Assembly (NCBI GenBank): GCA_963735045.1
Contig: CAVTIZ010000003.1
Span: 434,001 to 498,000, forward strand
Length of the DNA stretch: 64,000 nucleotides
Origin: Salsipaludibacter sp963735045
Lineage (GTDB): Bacteria; Actinomycetota; Nitriliruptoria; Nitriliruptorales; Nitriliruptoraceae
Direction: 5' to 3'
Below the pieces are notes generated by a model, which saw only the letters and a program-made list of their open reading frames with translations, searched no databases and had not been told where the DNA came from. Of this stretch, positions 24,162 through 33,302 are shown piece after piece; position 1 is the first letter of the stretch, and each line of letters starts with the position of its first letter. A program made the position numbers and the translations under genes.

Positions 24162-24596
24162 GTGGGCGACCGAGGCGCGGAGGAGGACCTGCCCGACTGG
24201 CGGGCCATCGGGCGTGGCCTGGTCGGTGCCTGCCCCCGCTGCGGCAGCCGCGGAATCTTCGCCTCGTTGTTCGACCTGCGCGACCACTGTCCCCGGTGTG
24301 GCATGCACTTCGAGCGTGAGCACGGGTACTGGCTGGGCGCCATGGCCGTCATCACGGTGGTGTTCATGACGGTGTTCGCGATCGTGTCGGTCGGTGGCAT
24401 CCTGGTGTTCTGGCCCGACGTGCCGTGGGTGGGCCTGACCGTGGCGGGGATCGTGGTCAACGCCGCCATCCCGATCCTGGGCTACGGCTGGGCCAAGACG
24501 GTCTGGATGGGCATCGAGCAGGGCTTCCACCCCCCGTCGGCGGCCGAGGAGGCCGACGCGATCGCCCGGCTGGCCTCGGACCCGGACCCGACCTGA
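24162..24596 (+). CDS. DUF983 family zinc-ribbon membrane protein
   Basis: A 144-residue protein of the DUF983 family. Two CxxC knuckles (GACPRCGSRGIF and DHCPRCGMHFE, residues 24-50) probably form a zinc ribbon on the cytosolic side, followed by two membrane helices (VITVVFMTVFAIVSVGG and GLTVAGIVVNAAIPIL). The family has no assigned biochemical role. Start GTG at 24162 has GGGAGGA eight bases upstream, and a -10-like TAGGCT is at 24122-24127. thrC follows 56 bases on with its own -10-like TACCGT. Confidence 0.82.
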   Translation: MGDRGAEEDLPDWRAIGRGLVGACPRCGSRGIFASLFDLRDHCPRCGMHFEREHGYWLGAMAVITVVFMTVFAIVSVGGILVFWPDVPWVGLTVAGIVVNAAIPILGYGWAKTVWMGIEQGFHPPSAAEEADAIARLASDPDPT

Positions 24597-24652
24597 CCGG
24601 CGCTACCGTGCCGGGACCAGTCGACGTGCCCCATCGCCACCCGAGGCCGAGC

Positions 24653-26101
24653 ATGCAGTACATCAGCACGCGTGGCGAGGCCGAGCCGACCGACTTCTTC
24701 GGGGCCCTGATGGGCGGCCTGGCACCCGACGGGGGCCTGTACGTCCCCGACGAGTGGCCCCGACTGGACCCCGAGCTGATCCGCCGGCTGCGCTCGATGC
24801 CCTACGCCGAGGCCGCCTGGCACGTGATGCGCCCGTTCATCCACGGTGGCTCGACCGGCGACGCGGGGGAGCGGGGGATCTCCGACGACACCCTGCGCCG
24901 TCTGCTGGACGAGGCCTACGCGTCCTTCGTGCACCACTCCGTGGCGCCGCTGTTCCAGACCGGTCCCGACGAGTGGCTGCTGGAGCTGTACCACGGGCCG
25001 ACGCTGGCGTTCAAGGACGTCGCCATGCAGGTGTTGGGGCGTCTGTACGAACACGTCCTGGCCCACCACGACCGGCGCTCCACGCTGGTCGGTGCGACCT
25101 CCGGCGACACCGGCAGCGCCGCCATCGAGGCCATCCGACGCTCCACCCGCGCCTCCATCTTCGTGATGCACCCCCACGGTCGCACGACCGAGGTCCAACG
25201 CCGCCAGATGACCACCGTGGTCGCCCCCAACGTCCACAACATCGCGATCGAGGGCACGTTCGACGACTGCCAGCGGATCCTCAAGGCCCTGTTCAACGAC
25301 GCCGAGTTCCGCGACGAGGTCTCGTTGTCGGGGGTCAACTCGATCAACTGGGCCCGAGTGCTGCCCCAGGTCGTGTACTACGCCACCGCGGCGTCCTCGC
25401 TGGGCGCGCCCGACGTGGAGGTCAGCTTCAGCGTCCCGACCGGCAACTTCGGGGACATCTTCGCCGGCTACGTCGCCCGCCAGCTGGGGGTGCCGATCGC
25501 CCGACTCGTGATCGCGACCAACGACAACGACATCCTGGCCCGGTTCCTGGCCACGGGCCGCCACGAGCTGGAGTCCGTCACGCCGACCATCTCGCCGTCG
25601 ATGGACATCCAGGTGTCGTCCAACTTCGAACGGCTGCTGTTCGACATCCACGACCGCGACCCGGCCCGGGTCCGGGCCGACATGGCGGCGCTGGACCGCG
25701 ACGGGACGTTCGCGGTCGACCCGGCCGCACTGGTCGACGTCCGCGACCTGTTCGGCGCGCACCGCGCCGACGAACAGCAGACCCTGGAGGCGATCCGGGA
25801 CGTGTTCGACGAGACCGGGTTCCAGATCGACCCGCACACCGCCGTCGGGGTCCACGCCGCCCGCACCGACCGTGCCGCCCACCCCGACCACGGCACCCCC
25901 ATGGTGGTGCTCGGCCCGGCCCACCCCGCCAAGTTCCCGGCTGCCGTCGAACGTGCCACCGGGGTCCGTCCGGTCCTGCCGCCCCACCTGTCGGACCTCT
26001 ACGACCGCGAGGAGCGACTGGCGGTCCTCCCGGCCGACGTCGCCACGGTGCGCGACCACATCCGGAGCAAGCTGGCCGCGCGTGACCAGGCCTCCTCGTG
26101 A
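24653..26101 (+). CDS. thrC: Threonine synthase
   Basis: A 482-residue PLP enzyme that makes threonine from O-phosphohomoserine. The N-terminal MQYISTRGE and LYVPDEWP mark the fold class I (E. coli/yeast) form; the PLP lysine is Lys121 in LAFKDVAM, with GATSGDTGSAA and PTGNFGDIFAGY binding the cofactor phosphate. Full length. hom and thrB are not in this window. A -10-like TACCGT stands 44 bases before the ATG at 24653. The next gene starts inside the stop codon. Confidence 0.94.
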   Translation: MQYISTRGEAEPTDFFGALMGGLAPDGGLYVPDEWPRLDPELIRRLRSMPYAEAAWHVMRPFIHGGSTGDAGERGISDDTLRRLLDEAYASFVHHSVAPLFQTGPDEWLLELYHGPTLAFKDVAMQVLGRLYEHVLAHHDRRSTLVGATSGDTGSAAIEAIRRSTRASIFVMHPHGRTTEVQRRQMTTVVAPNVHNIAIEGTFDDCQRILKALFNDAEFRDEVSLSGVNSINWARVLPQVVYYATAASSLGAPDVEVSFSVPTGNFGDIFAGYVARQLGVPIARLVIATNDNDILARFLATGRHELESVTPTISPSMDIQVSSNFERLLFDIHDRDPARVRADMAALDRDGTFAVDPAALVDVRDLFGAHRADEQQTLEAIRDVFDETGFQIDPHTAVGVHAARTDRAAHPDHGTPMVVLGPAHPAKFPAAVERATGVRPVLPPHLSDLYDREERLAVLPADVATVRDHIRSKLAARDQASS

Positions 26102-26409
26102 TCGTCGTCCGGGGAACGGCGCGGTTGGCCGACGACGTCGACCGCGACGCGGTGGTGGCCGTGCTGGCCGCCATGGCCGCCGCCAGCGAGTCCGAGCCCG
26201 GCTGTCGGATGTACCGCTTCGGCTTCGACGTCGACGACGCGGCCGTCGTCCACCTCCACGAGGAATGGGACGACGAGTTCGCGCTGGTGGCCCACTTCGA
26301 CACGCCGCACATGGCGACCTACCGCGAGGCCGTCGCCGACCTGTACGACGGGGCCACCGAGCTGGCCGTGTTCACCGCCGAGGAACGCGACCTGCCCGAG
26401 ACCACGTGA
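26098..26409 (+). CDS. Antibiotic biosynthesis monooxygenase (ABM) domain protein
   Basis: A 103-residue ferredoxin-like ABM-fold protein, the group that includes YgiN-type quinol monooxygenases and heme-degrading enzymes. Seen: SEPGCRMYRFGFD, VHLHEEWDDEFALVAHFDTPHM, a typical E-x-W then H-x-x-T-x-H pattern. Activity cannot be assigned. GTG 26098 overlaps the thrC stop, giving coupling. A terminator follows. Confidence 0.8.
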   Translation: MIVVRGTARLADDVDRDAVVAVLAAMAAASESEPGCRMYRFGFDVDDAAVVHLHEEWDDEFALVAHFDTPHMATYREAVADLYDGATELAVFTAEERDLPETT

Positions 26410-26411
26410 CC

Positions 26412-26445
26412 CGACGATGCCCGCTCGGGTGGCGGGGCATCGTCG
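26412..26445. terminator. Terminator between convergent genes
   Basis: CGACGATGCCC at 26412-26422 pairs exactly with GGGCATCGTCG at 26435-26445 around a 12-base loop. It lies between the ABM gene and the metalloprotease gene and could stop transcription from both sides; there is no T run. Confidence 0.65.
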
Positions 26446-26463
26446 CGTGTCCGGCGTGGCCGG

Positions 26464-28461
26464 TCAGCGCAGGTCGACCTCGTTGGACGTCACGCCGGCC
26501 GACGCGCCGGCGTCGTTGACGGCCCGGACCACGAACCGGAACGTGCCGCGGCCGGCCGAGACCGTGGTCGAGGTCGTGTTCGCGGCCACCGACACCGAAC
26601 CCAGGCTCCTCCAGGACGTGTTGCGACGTTGCTTCTCGACCTCGATGGTGAACCCGGTCTCGTTGGACGAGTCGTCGGTCCAGCCGACCGTCGCGGCACG
26701 CCGTCCCGACGGGGTGGCCATGACGTCGGCGGGCGGGGCCGGCGGACCGCTGGTGGCGGGCGAGGACGTCACGGTGACGGTGTCGGTTGCCGTGGCGCCG
26801 TCGTCGTCGGTCACGGTCAGCGTCGCGGTCCAGGTCCCGGCCGCGTAGGTGTGGGACGGGTTGGCGGCGCTGGAGGAGGCGCCGTCGCCGAACGACCACG
26901 AGCGTGCGACGATCGTCCCGTCGGGGTCCGACGACCCGGACGAGGACAAGGCCACCGCCAGGGGCGCGGTGCCGGTGGTGGGCGTCGCGGACGCCACGGC
27001 CGTGGGCGCCTCGTTGGTCGGGCCACCATCCCCGTCGCCGTCCCCGTCATCCGGTGCGTAGGAACCGGTCAGGGTGTAGGGGCCGACGCTGCCGTAGTCG
27101 CTGTAGCCCGACGTGGCCGGGTTGCGTGCCCCCACCCCGTCGACCTCCAGCACGTAGCTGCCGGCCGCGAGCGTGGCGTCGATTCCGGCGTCCAGTCCAC
27201 CTGCCCGGTCGGGGTCGATCTCGACCGACAGCGGGTCGGCGGTCGCCACGACGGTCCCGCCTTCGGTCCGCAGGGTCAGGGCGATGTCGAGGTTGGGCAG
27301 CACGCCCGACGGCGTGGCGTCGAAGGACGCGTCCCCACCGCCGGTGGTGAAGGCGAAGGCGTCCACGTCGTCGGGGTGGGCGGAGGTGTAGCGCGGCGTG
27401 ATGATCCCGGTCACGGCGATCGTGCCGGAGCTGTCCAGGTCGGTCGGGGACGCGCCGCTGCCGTGGTCGTCGACCAGTCGGGGCGCCCCGTTGCTGCTGA
27501 TGACGGCCCAGTCGTTCTCGGTGTTGTTGGCATTGGCGTACTCGCCCCGACTCCACTGCGTGATCGGCTCGTAGTAGCCCACGCCCATGATCGGGGCCCA
27601 GGCGCCATGTCCGGCGTAGTAGCCCTGGCTGGAGGTGCCGTCGTGGTTGAGGCCGAGGTTGTGGCCGGCCTCGTGGGAGGCCGCCTCGGCGATGTTGTGC
27701 GCGCCGTCGCCGACGCCGTCGGTGTAGACCCAGGCCGGCTGGTAGTAGTCGTGGGTCGACCCGGTGGCGTCGAACACCCCGAGGTAGGCGACCCCACCAC
27801 ATCCGCAGTCGGAGGTGTGGTCGCTGATCACGACACGGGTGCCGTAGACCTGGTCGCCGGTGCTGGAGCGACGGATCGCGGCGATCCCCGGGTCCTGGGT
27901 GGTGACGTCGACGTCGAAGGGGGCGTAGTCCTCGGACACGCGTGCCCACACCGACTGGACGACCGCGAGCTCGCCGGACGAGAAGGTGGCGGGTGATCCG
28001 TTCGTGTCGTAGGGCGCCGCGAAATAGCCCTGGCTGTCCCAGGCGGTCCCGCTCGGCAGCTGGTAGCCGTCGAAGTCGAGGAAGATGGTCCGTTGGGCAC
28101 CCGGCCGCGAGTGCAGCTCGAAGCTGGCCGCCAGCGCCGTGACCGCCTCGGCCTCGCCCGTCCGACGCTTGGCCGTGGGCGGCGCCTCGGGACGGACGAA
28201 GAAGATGCGGTCGTCGTCGTCGACGAACATGGTGTCGTCGGTGCGCAGCAGGCGGCGAAGCGTCCCGGCCGACAGGCCGTGGTCGCGCGCCACCTCGGGC
28301 AGTCGATCGCCCAGATCCCGGACGGCGGCCGAGCCGGCGACGCCGTCGGGACGGCCGGATGGTCGTGCGGGTGCGGCGGCCGAGGCGGCGACCGCCGTGC
28401 CGACGAGCAGGGTCGTGCAGGCGGCGAGGGCGAGCACGCGGCTGCGGACGGGGTGCTTCAC
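26464..28461 (-). CDS. Secreted metzincin-type protease with PKD and FN3 domains
   Basis: A 665-residue exported metalloprotease. A signal peptide (residues 1-29, ending ASAAAPA) and a pro-region of about 90 residues precede the catalytic domain, whose zinc motif HEAGHNLGLNHDG begins at residue 263 (HExxHxxGxxH, metzincin pattern) with a Met-turn in PIMGVGYY. A Cys-rich SDCGCGG stretch is nearby. Then come a PPC-type beta domain (around 370-470), a linker of Asp/Gly repeats, a PKD domain (about 480-567; SWSFGDG, SHTYAAGTW) and an FN3-like domain (570-665). GTG 28461 is supported by GGAGG seven bases upstream; a -10-like TAGCGT is at 28520-28515. No sorting motif is present. Substrate unknown. 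Confidence 0.88.
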   Translation of the reverse strand: MKHPVRSRVLALAACTTLLVGTAVAASAAAPARPSGRPDGVAGSAAVRDLGDRLPEVARDHGLSAGTLRRLLRTDDTMFVDDDDRIFFVRPEAPPTAKRRTGEAEAVTALAASFELHSRPGAQRTIFLDFDGYQLPSGTAWDSQGYFAAPYDTNGSPATFSSGELAVVQSVWARVSEDYAPFDVDVTTQDPGIAAIRRSSTGDQVYGTRVVISDHTSDCGCGGVAYLGVFDATGSTHDYYQPAWVYTDGVGDGAHNIAEAASHEAGHNLGLNHDGTSSQGYYAGHGAWAPIMGVGYYEPITQWSRGEYANANNTENDWAVISSNGAPRLVDDHGSGASPTDLDSSGTIAVTGIITPRYTSAHPDDVDAFAFTTGGGDASFDATPSGVLPNLDIALTLRTEGGTVVATADPLSVEIDPDRAGGLDAGIDATLAAGSYVLEVDGVGARNPATSGYSDYGSVGPYTLTGSYAPDDGDGDGDGGPTNEAPTAVASATPTTGTAPLAVALSSSGSSDPDGTIVARSWSFGDGASSSAANPSHTYAAGTWTATLTVTDDDGATATDTVTVTSSPATSGPPAPPADVMATPSGRRAATVGWTDDSSNETGFTIEVEKQRRNTSWRSLGSVSVAANTTSTTVSAGRGTFRFVVRAVNDAGASAGVTSNEVDLR

Positions 28462-28661
28462 GCGGAACCTCCGGGGGGCGGGGGGGAGCCGGGGACGGCT
28501 CGAGGTCGGGCGGGACGCTAGCGGTGTGGCCCCACCGGGTGTCGACTCCGTGTCCCGACGTCCGCTGGCCGGACACCACCCCGTGGCCCCGTCCGACGGC
28601 CGCACCAAGCCGGCTGGGTAGCCTCGCGGGGACGCCCATCCCCGCCGCCGGAGGTCCTGCC

Positions 28662-28958
28662 GTGGCCCTGTCCGAAGCCGAGGTCCGCCACGTCGCGCGA
28701 CTGGCCCGCCTCGACCTGTCCGACGACGACGTCGCCGAACTGGCCCCGCAGCTGTCCAAGATCCTGGAGTACGCGGAACAGGTCGGCGAGGTGGCCGCCG
28801 CCGACGTCGAGCCCATGATCCACCCGTTCCCGGTGGCCAACGTCACCCGTCCGGACTTCCCGTCACCCTCCCTGCCACGCGAGGAGGTCCTGGCCGGCGC
28901 TCCCGACGCGCGCCAGCACCGCTTCGCCGTCCCGCGCATCGTCGCCGAGGACGCCTGA
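28662..28958 (+). CDS. gatC: Glutamyl/aspartyl-tRNA amidotransferase subunit C
   Basis: A 98-residue subunit that joins GatA and GatB. The conserved VRHVARLARLDLSDDDVAELAPQ start, LSKILEYAEQV and the closing VANVTRPD then PREEVLAGAPDAR segments are all visible. GTG 28662 has GGAGG nine bases upstream; a -10-like TAGCCT at 28619-28624 likely starts the gatC-gatA-gatB operon. Confidence 0.94.
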   Translation: MALSEAEVRHVARLARLDLSDDDVAELAPQLSKILEYAEQVGEVAAADVEPMIHPFPVANVTRPDFPSPSLPREEVLAGAPDARQHRFAVPRIVAEDA

Positions 28959-29022
28959 GCGACCCGTTCGTCCCCCGCGCCGACGCCGGCGCCGTCGTCC
29001 ACTGCAACGATGGAACCCCCAC

Positions 29023-30540
29023 GTGACTGCTGAACTCCTGACCGCGTCCGCGGCCGACCTCGCCGCGCGCATGGCCGACGGCCAGGTGTCCGCCCGCGAG
29101 GTCGTCGACGCCCACCTCGACCGCATCGCCGCCACCGACGGCGACGGCACCGATGAACGCGATGTCCACGCCTTCCTGGCGCTGGTCGCCGACGCCGCCC
29201 GCCGCCACGCCGACGACGTGGACCAGCGCCGCGTGACCGGTCGTGACCTGGGACCGCTTGCGGGGGTGCCCCTGGCGCTCAAGGACCTGATCACGATGCG
29301 CGGCGCCCCGACCACGGTCGGGTCGCGCATGCTGGAGGGGTGGGTGCCGCCCTACGACGCCACGGTCACCGAGCGCCTGCGGGCCGCCGACGTGATCGTG
29401 CTCGGCAAGACCAACATGGACGAGTTCGCGATGGGCTCGTCCACCGAGAACTCCGCGTTCGGTCCGACGCGCAACCCGTGGGACCTCGGGCGTGTGCCGG
29501 GCGGGTCCTCGGGCGGGTCGGCCGCCGCGGTGGCCGCCTGCCAGGCCCCGTTGGCCGTGGGCACCGACACCGGTGGCTCGATCCGCCAGCCGGCCGCCCT
29601 GTGTGGGCTGGTCGGGGGCAAGCCGACCTACGGGACCGTGTCACGGTATGGCCTGGTCGCCTTCGCCTCCTCGCTCGACCAGGCCGGACCACTGGCCCGG
29701 ACCGTCACCGACGCGGCGTTGCTGCAGACCGTGCTGATGGGCCACGACCCGCGGGACTCGACCTCGCTGGACCCCCAGTCGCTCGGCCGTGCCTACCCGG
29801 ACCTGCTGGCCACCCTGGAGGACGGCGTCGACGGGCTGCGGATCGGCGTGGTCACCGAGCTGGCGGGGGAGGGCTACGAGCCGGCCGTGCTGGCCGCCTT
29901 CGGGCACTCCCTGGAACGCCTGGAGGCCCTGGGCGCCGAGGTCGTGGAGGTGTCGCTGCCCCACGCCCCCTATGGCCTGCCGGCCTACTACCTGGTCGCG
30001 CCGTCCGAGGCCTCGTCCAACCTCGCCCGGTTCGACGGCGTTCGCTACGGGCTGCGAGTGGACGCGCCGACCGCCGAGGAGATGAACGCCGCAACCCGTG
30101 GCCAGGGGTTCGGCCCGGAGGTCCGTCGTCGCATCATGATCGGCACGCATGCGTTGTCCTCGGGCTACTACGACGCCTACTACGCCCAGGCCTCAAAGGT
30201 CCGTCGCCTGATCGCCCGGGACTTCGCCACCGCCTTCGACGACGTCGACGTGGTGGTGTCGCCGACCTCGCCGACGGTGGCGTTCGACCTGGGGGACAAG
30301 ACCGCCGACCCGTTGGCCATGTACCTCAACGACGTGGCCACGGTGCCGGCGTCGTTGGCGGGTGTCCCGGCCGTGTCGGTCCCCAACGGGCTCGACGAGG
30401 CCGGGTTGCCGATCGGCCTGCAGGTGATGGGGCCACTGCTGCGCGACGACCGCTGCTACCGGGTGGCCCGCGCGCTGGAGGCCGACCTCGACCTCGACCT
30501 GGTCGCCCGGGGCCCCACGGCGGTCGCGGCCCCCGCCTGA
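29023..30540 (+). CDS. gatA: Glutamyl/aspartyl-tRNA amidotransferase subunit A
   Basis: A 505-residue amidase that frees ammonia from glutamine for tRNA amidation. The Ser-cis-Ser-Lys catalytic set is seen in LALKDLI (Lys near 88), GGSSGGSAAAV and the acyl-forming serine in TDTGGSIRQPA. Length is normal. It begins with GTG at 29023, 64 bases after gatC. Confidence 0.96.
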   Translation: MTAELLTASAADLAARMADGQVSAREVVDAHLDRIAATDGDGTDERDVHAFLALVADAARRHADDVDQRRVTGRDLGPLAGVPLALKDLITMRGAPTTVGSRMLEGWVPPYDATVTERLRAADVIVLGKTNMDEFAMGSSTENSAFGPTRNPWDLGRVPGGSSGGSAAAVAACQAPLAVGTDTGGSIRQPAALCGLVGGKPTYGTVSRYGLVAFASSLDQAGPLARTVTDAALLQTVLMGHDPRDSTSLDPQSLGRAYPDLLATLEDGVDGLRIGVVTELAGEGYEPAVLAAFGHSLERLEALGAEVVEVSLPHAPYGLPAYYLVAPSEASSNLARFDGVRYGLRVDAPTAEEMNAATRGQGFGPEVRRRIMIGTHALSSGYYDAYYAQASKVRRLIARDFATAFDDVDVVVSPTSPTVAFDLGDKTADPLAMYLNDVATVPASLAGVPAVSVPNGLDEAGLPIGLQVMGPLLRDDRCYRVARALEADLDLDLVARGPTAVAAPA

Positions 30541-30598
30541 CGTCCCCCCGGCTGCGCCGCCCACCGGGCGTCGACCCGACTGCACGAAGGAGCCAGCA

Positions 30599-32065
30599 AT
30601 GGTCACCACCGTCAAGGACGGCTGGGAACTGGTCGTGGGCCTGGAGGTCCACGTCGAACTCGACACCGTCACCAAGATGTGGTGTGGGTGCGGGACCGAC
30701 TTCGGCGACGACCCCAACACCAACGTGTGCCCGGTGTGCACCGGCCAGCCCGGGTCGTTGCCGGTGGTCAACGGCGAGGCCATCCGCTCGGCCGCGTTGA
30801 TCGGGCTGGCGATCAACTGCTCGATCCACGAGGTGTCGCGGTTCCACCGCAAGAACTACTTCTACCCGGACCTGGTCAAGAACTACCAGATCTCGCAGTA
30901 CGACGTCCCGATCTGCTACGAGGGTCACCTTGAACTGGAGGTCGAGGGTTCACCGGTGCGAGTCGGGATCGAGCGCCTCCACATGGAGGAGGACACCGGC
31001 AAGTCGACCCACCTCGGTGGCTCGGGTCGCCTGCACGGCGCCGACGCCTCCCTGATCGACTACAACCGCGCCGGCGTCCCGCTGATGGAGGTCGTGTCGC
31101 ACCCCGACATCCGCGACCCGGAGACGGCCCAGGCCTACGTCCGCGAACTGCAGGGCATCGTCGAGACGCTGGGGGTGTCCGACGCGCGCATGGACCAGGG
31201 GTCGATGCGCGTCGACGCCAACGTGTCGGTCCGCCACCCCGGCGACGAGCTGGGCACCCGGACCGAGATCAAGAACCTCAACTCGGTGCGGTCGGTCGGT
31301 CGTGCCATCGCCTACGAGGCGCGACGCCAGATCGCGGTCCTGGAGGACGGCGGGACCATCCGGATGGAGACGCGCCACTGGGACGAGGGCCGCGGGGTCA
31401 CCGAGACGTTGCGGGTCAAGGAGTCGGTCACCGACTACCGCTACTTCCCCGACCCCGACCTGGTCCCGGTGCACTGCCCGGCCGACTGGGTCGAGGAACT
31501 CCGCGCCAGCCTGCCGGAACTGCCCGCCGCGTCACGGGCCCGACTGGAGTCCGCCGGCGTCGACCGGGCGCAGGCGGCCGCCCTGGTGTCCACCACCGGG
31601 ATGCTGGCGACGCTGGACGGGGCCGTCGCGGTCGGGGCGGACCCCCGCACGGCCGCGAACTGGCTGGTGGGCGACATCGCGGGGCAGGTGGCCGCTGCCG
31701 GCGTCGACTTCGCCGACGCCGGGATCACCGGTCGCCACCTCGGCGGCCTGTTGGCGCTGGTCGACGACGGGACGCTGTCCAACAACCTCGCCAAGCAGGT
31801 CGTCGAGCACCTCGTCGCCGACCGCGGGTCGCGTTCACCCGCCGAGATCGCCGAGGCCGAGGGTCTCGAGCAGGTGTCCGACACCGGTGAGCTCCAGGCC
31901 ATCGTGGACCAGGTCGTGGCCGACAACCCCGACACCGTGGCCACCATCCGGGACGGCAACGCCAAGGCCATCGGGGCGTTGGTCGGCCAGGTCATGAAGG
32001 CCACCCGCGGCCAGGCCGACCCACGCGCCACCAACGAGTTGCTGCGGGCGACCATCGACGGCTGA
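30599..32065 (+). CDS. gatB: Glutamyl/aspartyl-tRNA amidotransferase subunit B
   Basis: A 488-residue subunit that phosphorylates the misacylated tRNA and transfers the ammonia. The N-terminal WELVVGLEVHVEL, zinc-binding cysteines (MWCGCG and VCPVCTG), SRFHRKNYFYPD and HMEEDTGKS are all present, with the helical tail domain at 330-488 (ANWLVGDIAG). An AAGGAG stretch stands nine bases before the ATG. Last gene of the gat operon. Confidence 0.96.
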   Translation: MVTTVKDGWELVVGLEVHVELDTVTKMWCGCGTDFGDDPNTNVCPVCTGQPGSLPVVNGEAIRSAALIGLAINCSIHEVSRFHRKNYFYPDLVKNYQISQYDVPICYEGHLELEVEGSPVRVGIERLHMEEDTGKSTHLGGSGRLHGADASLIDYNRAGVPLMEVVSHPDIRDPETAQAYVRELQGIVETLGVSDARMDQGSMRVDANVSVRHPGDELGTRTEIKNLNSVRSVGRAIAYEARRQIAVLEDGGTIRMETRHWDEGRGVTETLRVKESVTDYRYFPDPDLVPVHCPADWVEELRASLPELPAASRARLESAGVDRAQAAALVSTTGMLATLDGAVAVGADPRTAANWLVGDIAGQVAAAGVDFADAGITGRHLGGLLALVDDGTLSNNLAKQVVEHLVADRGSRSPAEIAEAEGLEQVSDTGELQAIVDQVVADNPDTVATIRDGNAKAIGALVGQVMKATRGQADPRATNELLRATIDG

Positions 32066-32100
32066 CGGCCCACCCGGGCGGGCCCCCGGGCCGGGTCGGC

Positions 32101-32580
32101 TCAGTCCCCGGCCAGGGTCGCCTCGAGCCGGTCGAGGAAGACCTGCTGGTTGCCGGCCAGGGCAGGACGGGCCGCGTCCAGCGTCAGCCAGGCGGCGCGG
32201 TCGACCTCCGGGAACGCCTGGTGGCGCCCGGACCGCGGGGGCCACTCCATCGTGAAGGTCCCCCCGGTGGCGGCGTCGGGGTCCAGCTCGCCGCGGCGAG
32301 CCACGACCCGGACCTGCTTGCCGCCGGTCCGGTGCGTCCCCAGGTCGAGGTCTGGGCTGGCGGGGTCGGCGGGGGGTGGGGCCTGGCCCAGCTCCTCGGT
32401 GAACTCCCGCTCGGCCGTGGCGAGGTCCGACGGGTCGCCGGGCTCGACCAGGCCCTTGGGGACCGACCATGCGCCGGCGTCCTTGCGGGCCCAGAACGGG
32501 CCGCCCATGTGGCCCAGCAACACCTCGACGCCGGCGGGACCCTCACGCCACAGCAGCAATCCGCAACTGGTCTCAGCCAT
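32101..32580 (-). CDS. Nudix hydrolase
   Basis: A 159-residue protein with a Nudix fold. The Nudix helix is seen as GLVEPGDPSDLATAEREFTEELG (residues about 43-65), where REFTEELG is the REUxEEE-like core, slightly longer than the standard spacing. The opening AETSCGLLLWREG and the SVPKGLVEPG stretch resemble bis-tetraphosphatase or NTP pyrophosphohydrolase types. Its start overlaps the stop of the phosphatase gene by 8 bases, so the two form an operon. Confidence 0.87.
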   Translation of the reverse strand: MAETSCGLLLWREGPAGVEVLLGHMGGPFWARKDAGAWSVPKGLVEPGDPSDLATAEREFTEELGQAPPPADPASPDLDLGTHRTGGKQVRVVARRGELDPDAATGGTFTMEWPPRSGRHQAFPEVDRAAWLTLDAARPALAGNQQVFLDRLEATLAGD

Positions 32581-33055
32581 CGTCGCGCTCCTGGATCCAG
32601 GCCACCACGCCCGCGGCCGCCGGGCGCATCATGGCCACGACGTCGCGGAACCCGTCCCGGCCGCCGTAGTAGGGGTCGGGCACCTCGGTGCCGTCGGCAT
32701 CCGGGTCGAAGCTGCGGAACAGCCGCAGCGTCGCGGTCGCCTCGTCGTCGACCGTGGCCATCCGTTCGAGGTGGGCGAGGTTGTCGATGTCCATCGCCAC
32801 GACCAGGTCGAAGGTGCGCAGGTCCGCCGCCCGCACCTGGCGCGCGGCCCCCTCGACCACCAGCCCGGCCGCGCGACCCGCGGCCTGCATCCGGGGATCG
32901 GGCGGGTCCCCGGTGTGGTAGCCCCCGGTGCCGGCCGAGTCGACCTCGACGTCGGCGCCCGCGGCCTCGGCGGCCTCGCGGACCGCTGCCTCGGCGACGG
33001 GGGATCGGCAGATGTTGCCGAGGCAGACGGTCAGGACCCGGGTCGGGGCGCTCAT
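32573..33055 (-). CDS. Low-molecular-weight protein tyrosine phosphatase
   Basis: A 160-residue phosphatase. The P-loop CLGNICRSP starts at Cys11 (C-x5-R-S), and the general acid Asp is in VPDPYYGG near residue 127. These enzymes remove phosphate from tyrosine and often act with a bacterial tyrosine kinase in capsule or polysaccharide control; no kinase is seen beside it. ATG at 33053-33055. It overlaps the Nudix gene downstream. Confidence 0.92.
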   Translation of the reverse strand: MSAPTRVLTVCLGNICRSPVAEAAVREAAEAAGADVEVDSAGTGGYHTGDPPDPRMQAAGRAAGLVVEGAARQVRAADLRTFDLVVAMDIDNLAHLERMATVDDEATATLRLFRSFDPDADGTEVPDPYYGGRDGFRDVVAMMRPAAAGVVAWIQERDDG

Positions 33056-33302
33056 GCGACCCACCCGGCCCGTCGTCGGGCCACCATCGGGGCCCGGTCG
33101 GCGGTGGTGCCGGGGGTCACGAGTGCCCCGTCGACGGCCTGGACCCGCTCGAGCCGTGTCGGTGACCTGGTCGCCGTGCCCACGTGCGCCTCCTCGTCTC
33201 GGGCCCAGTGTGGTGGCGGGGGCCCACCGGCGCCAGTCGACGATCCCCGTCCGCGTCCGGGGGCCTAGTCTCGACCATCCGTTGCCGACCGACAGGCGCC
33301 CC

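Noticed and set aside
32101..33055. Overlapping Nudix and phosphatase genes considered as a toxin-antitoxin pair
   Set aside because: Both are complete housekeeping-type enzymes with clear catalytic motifs; simple operon overlap explains the arrangement.
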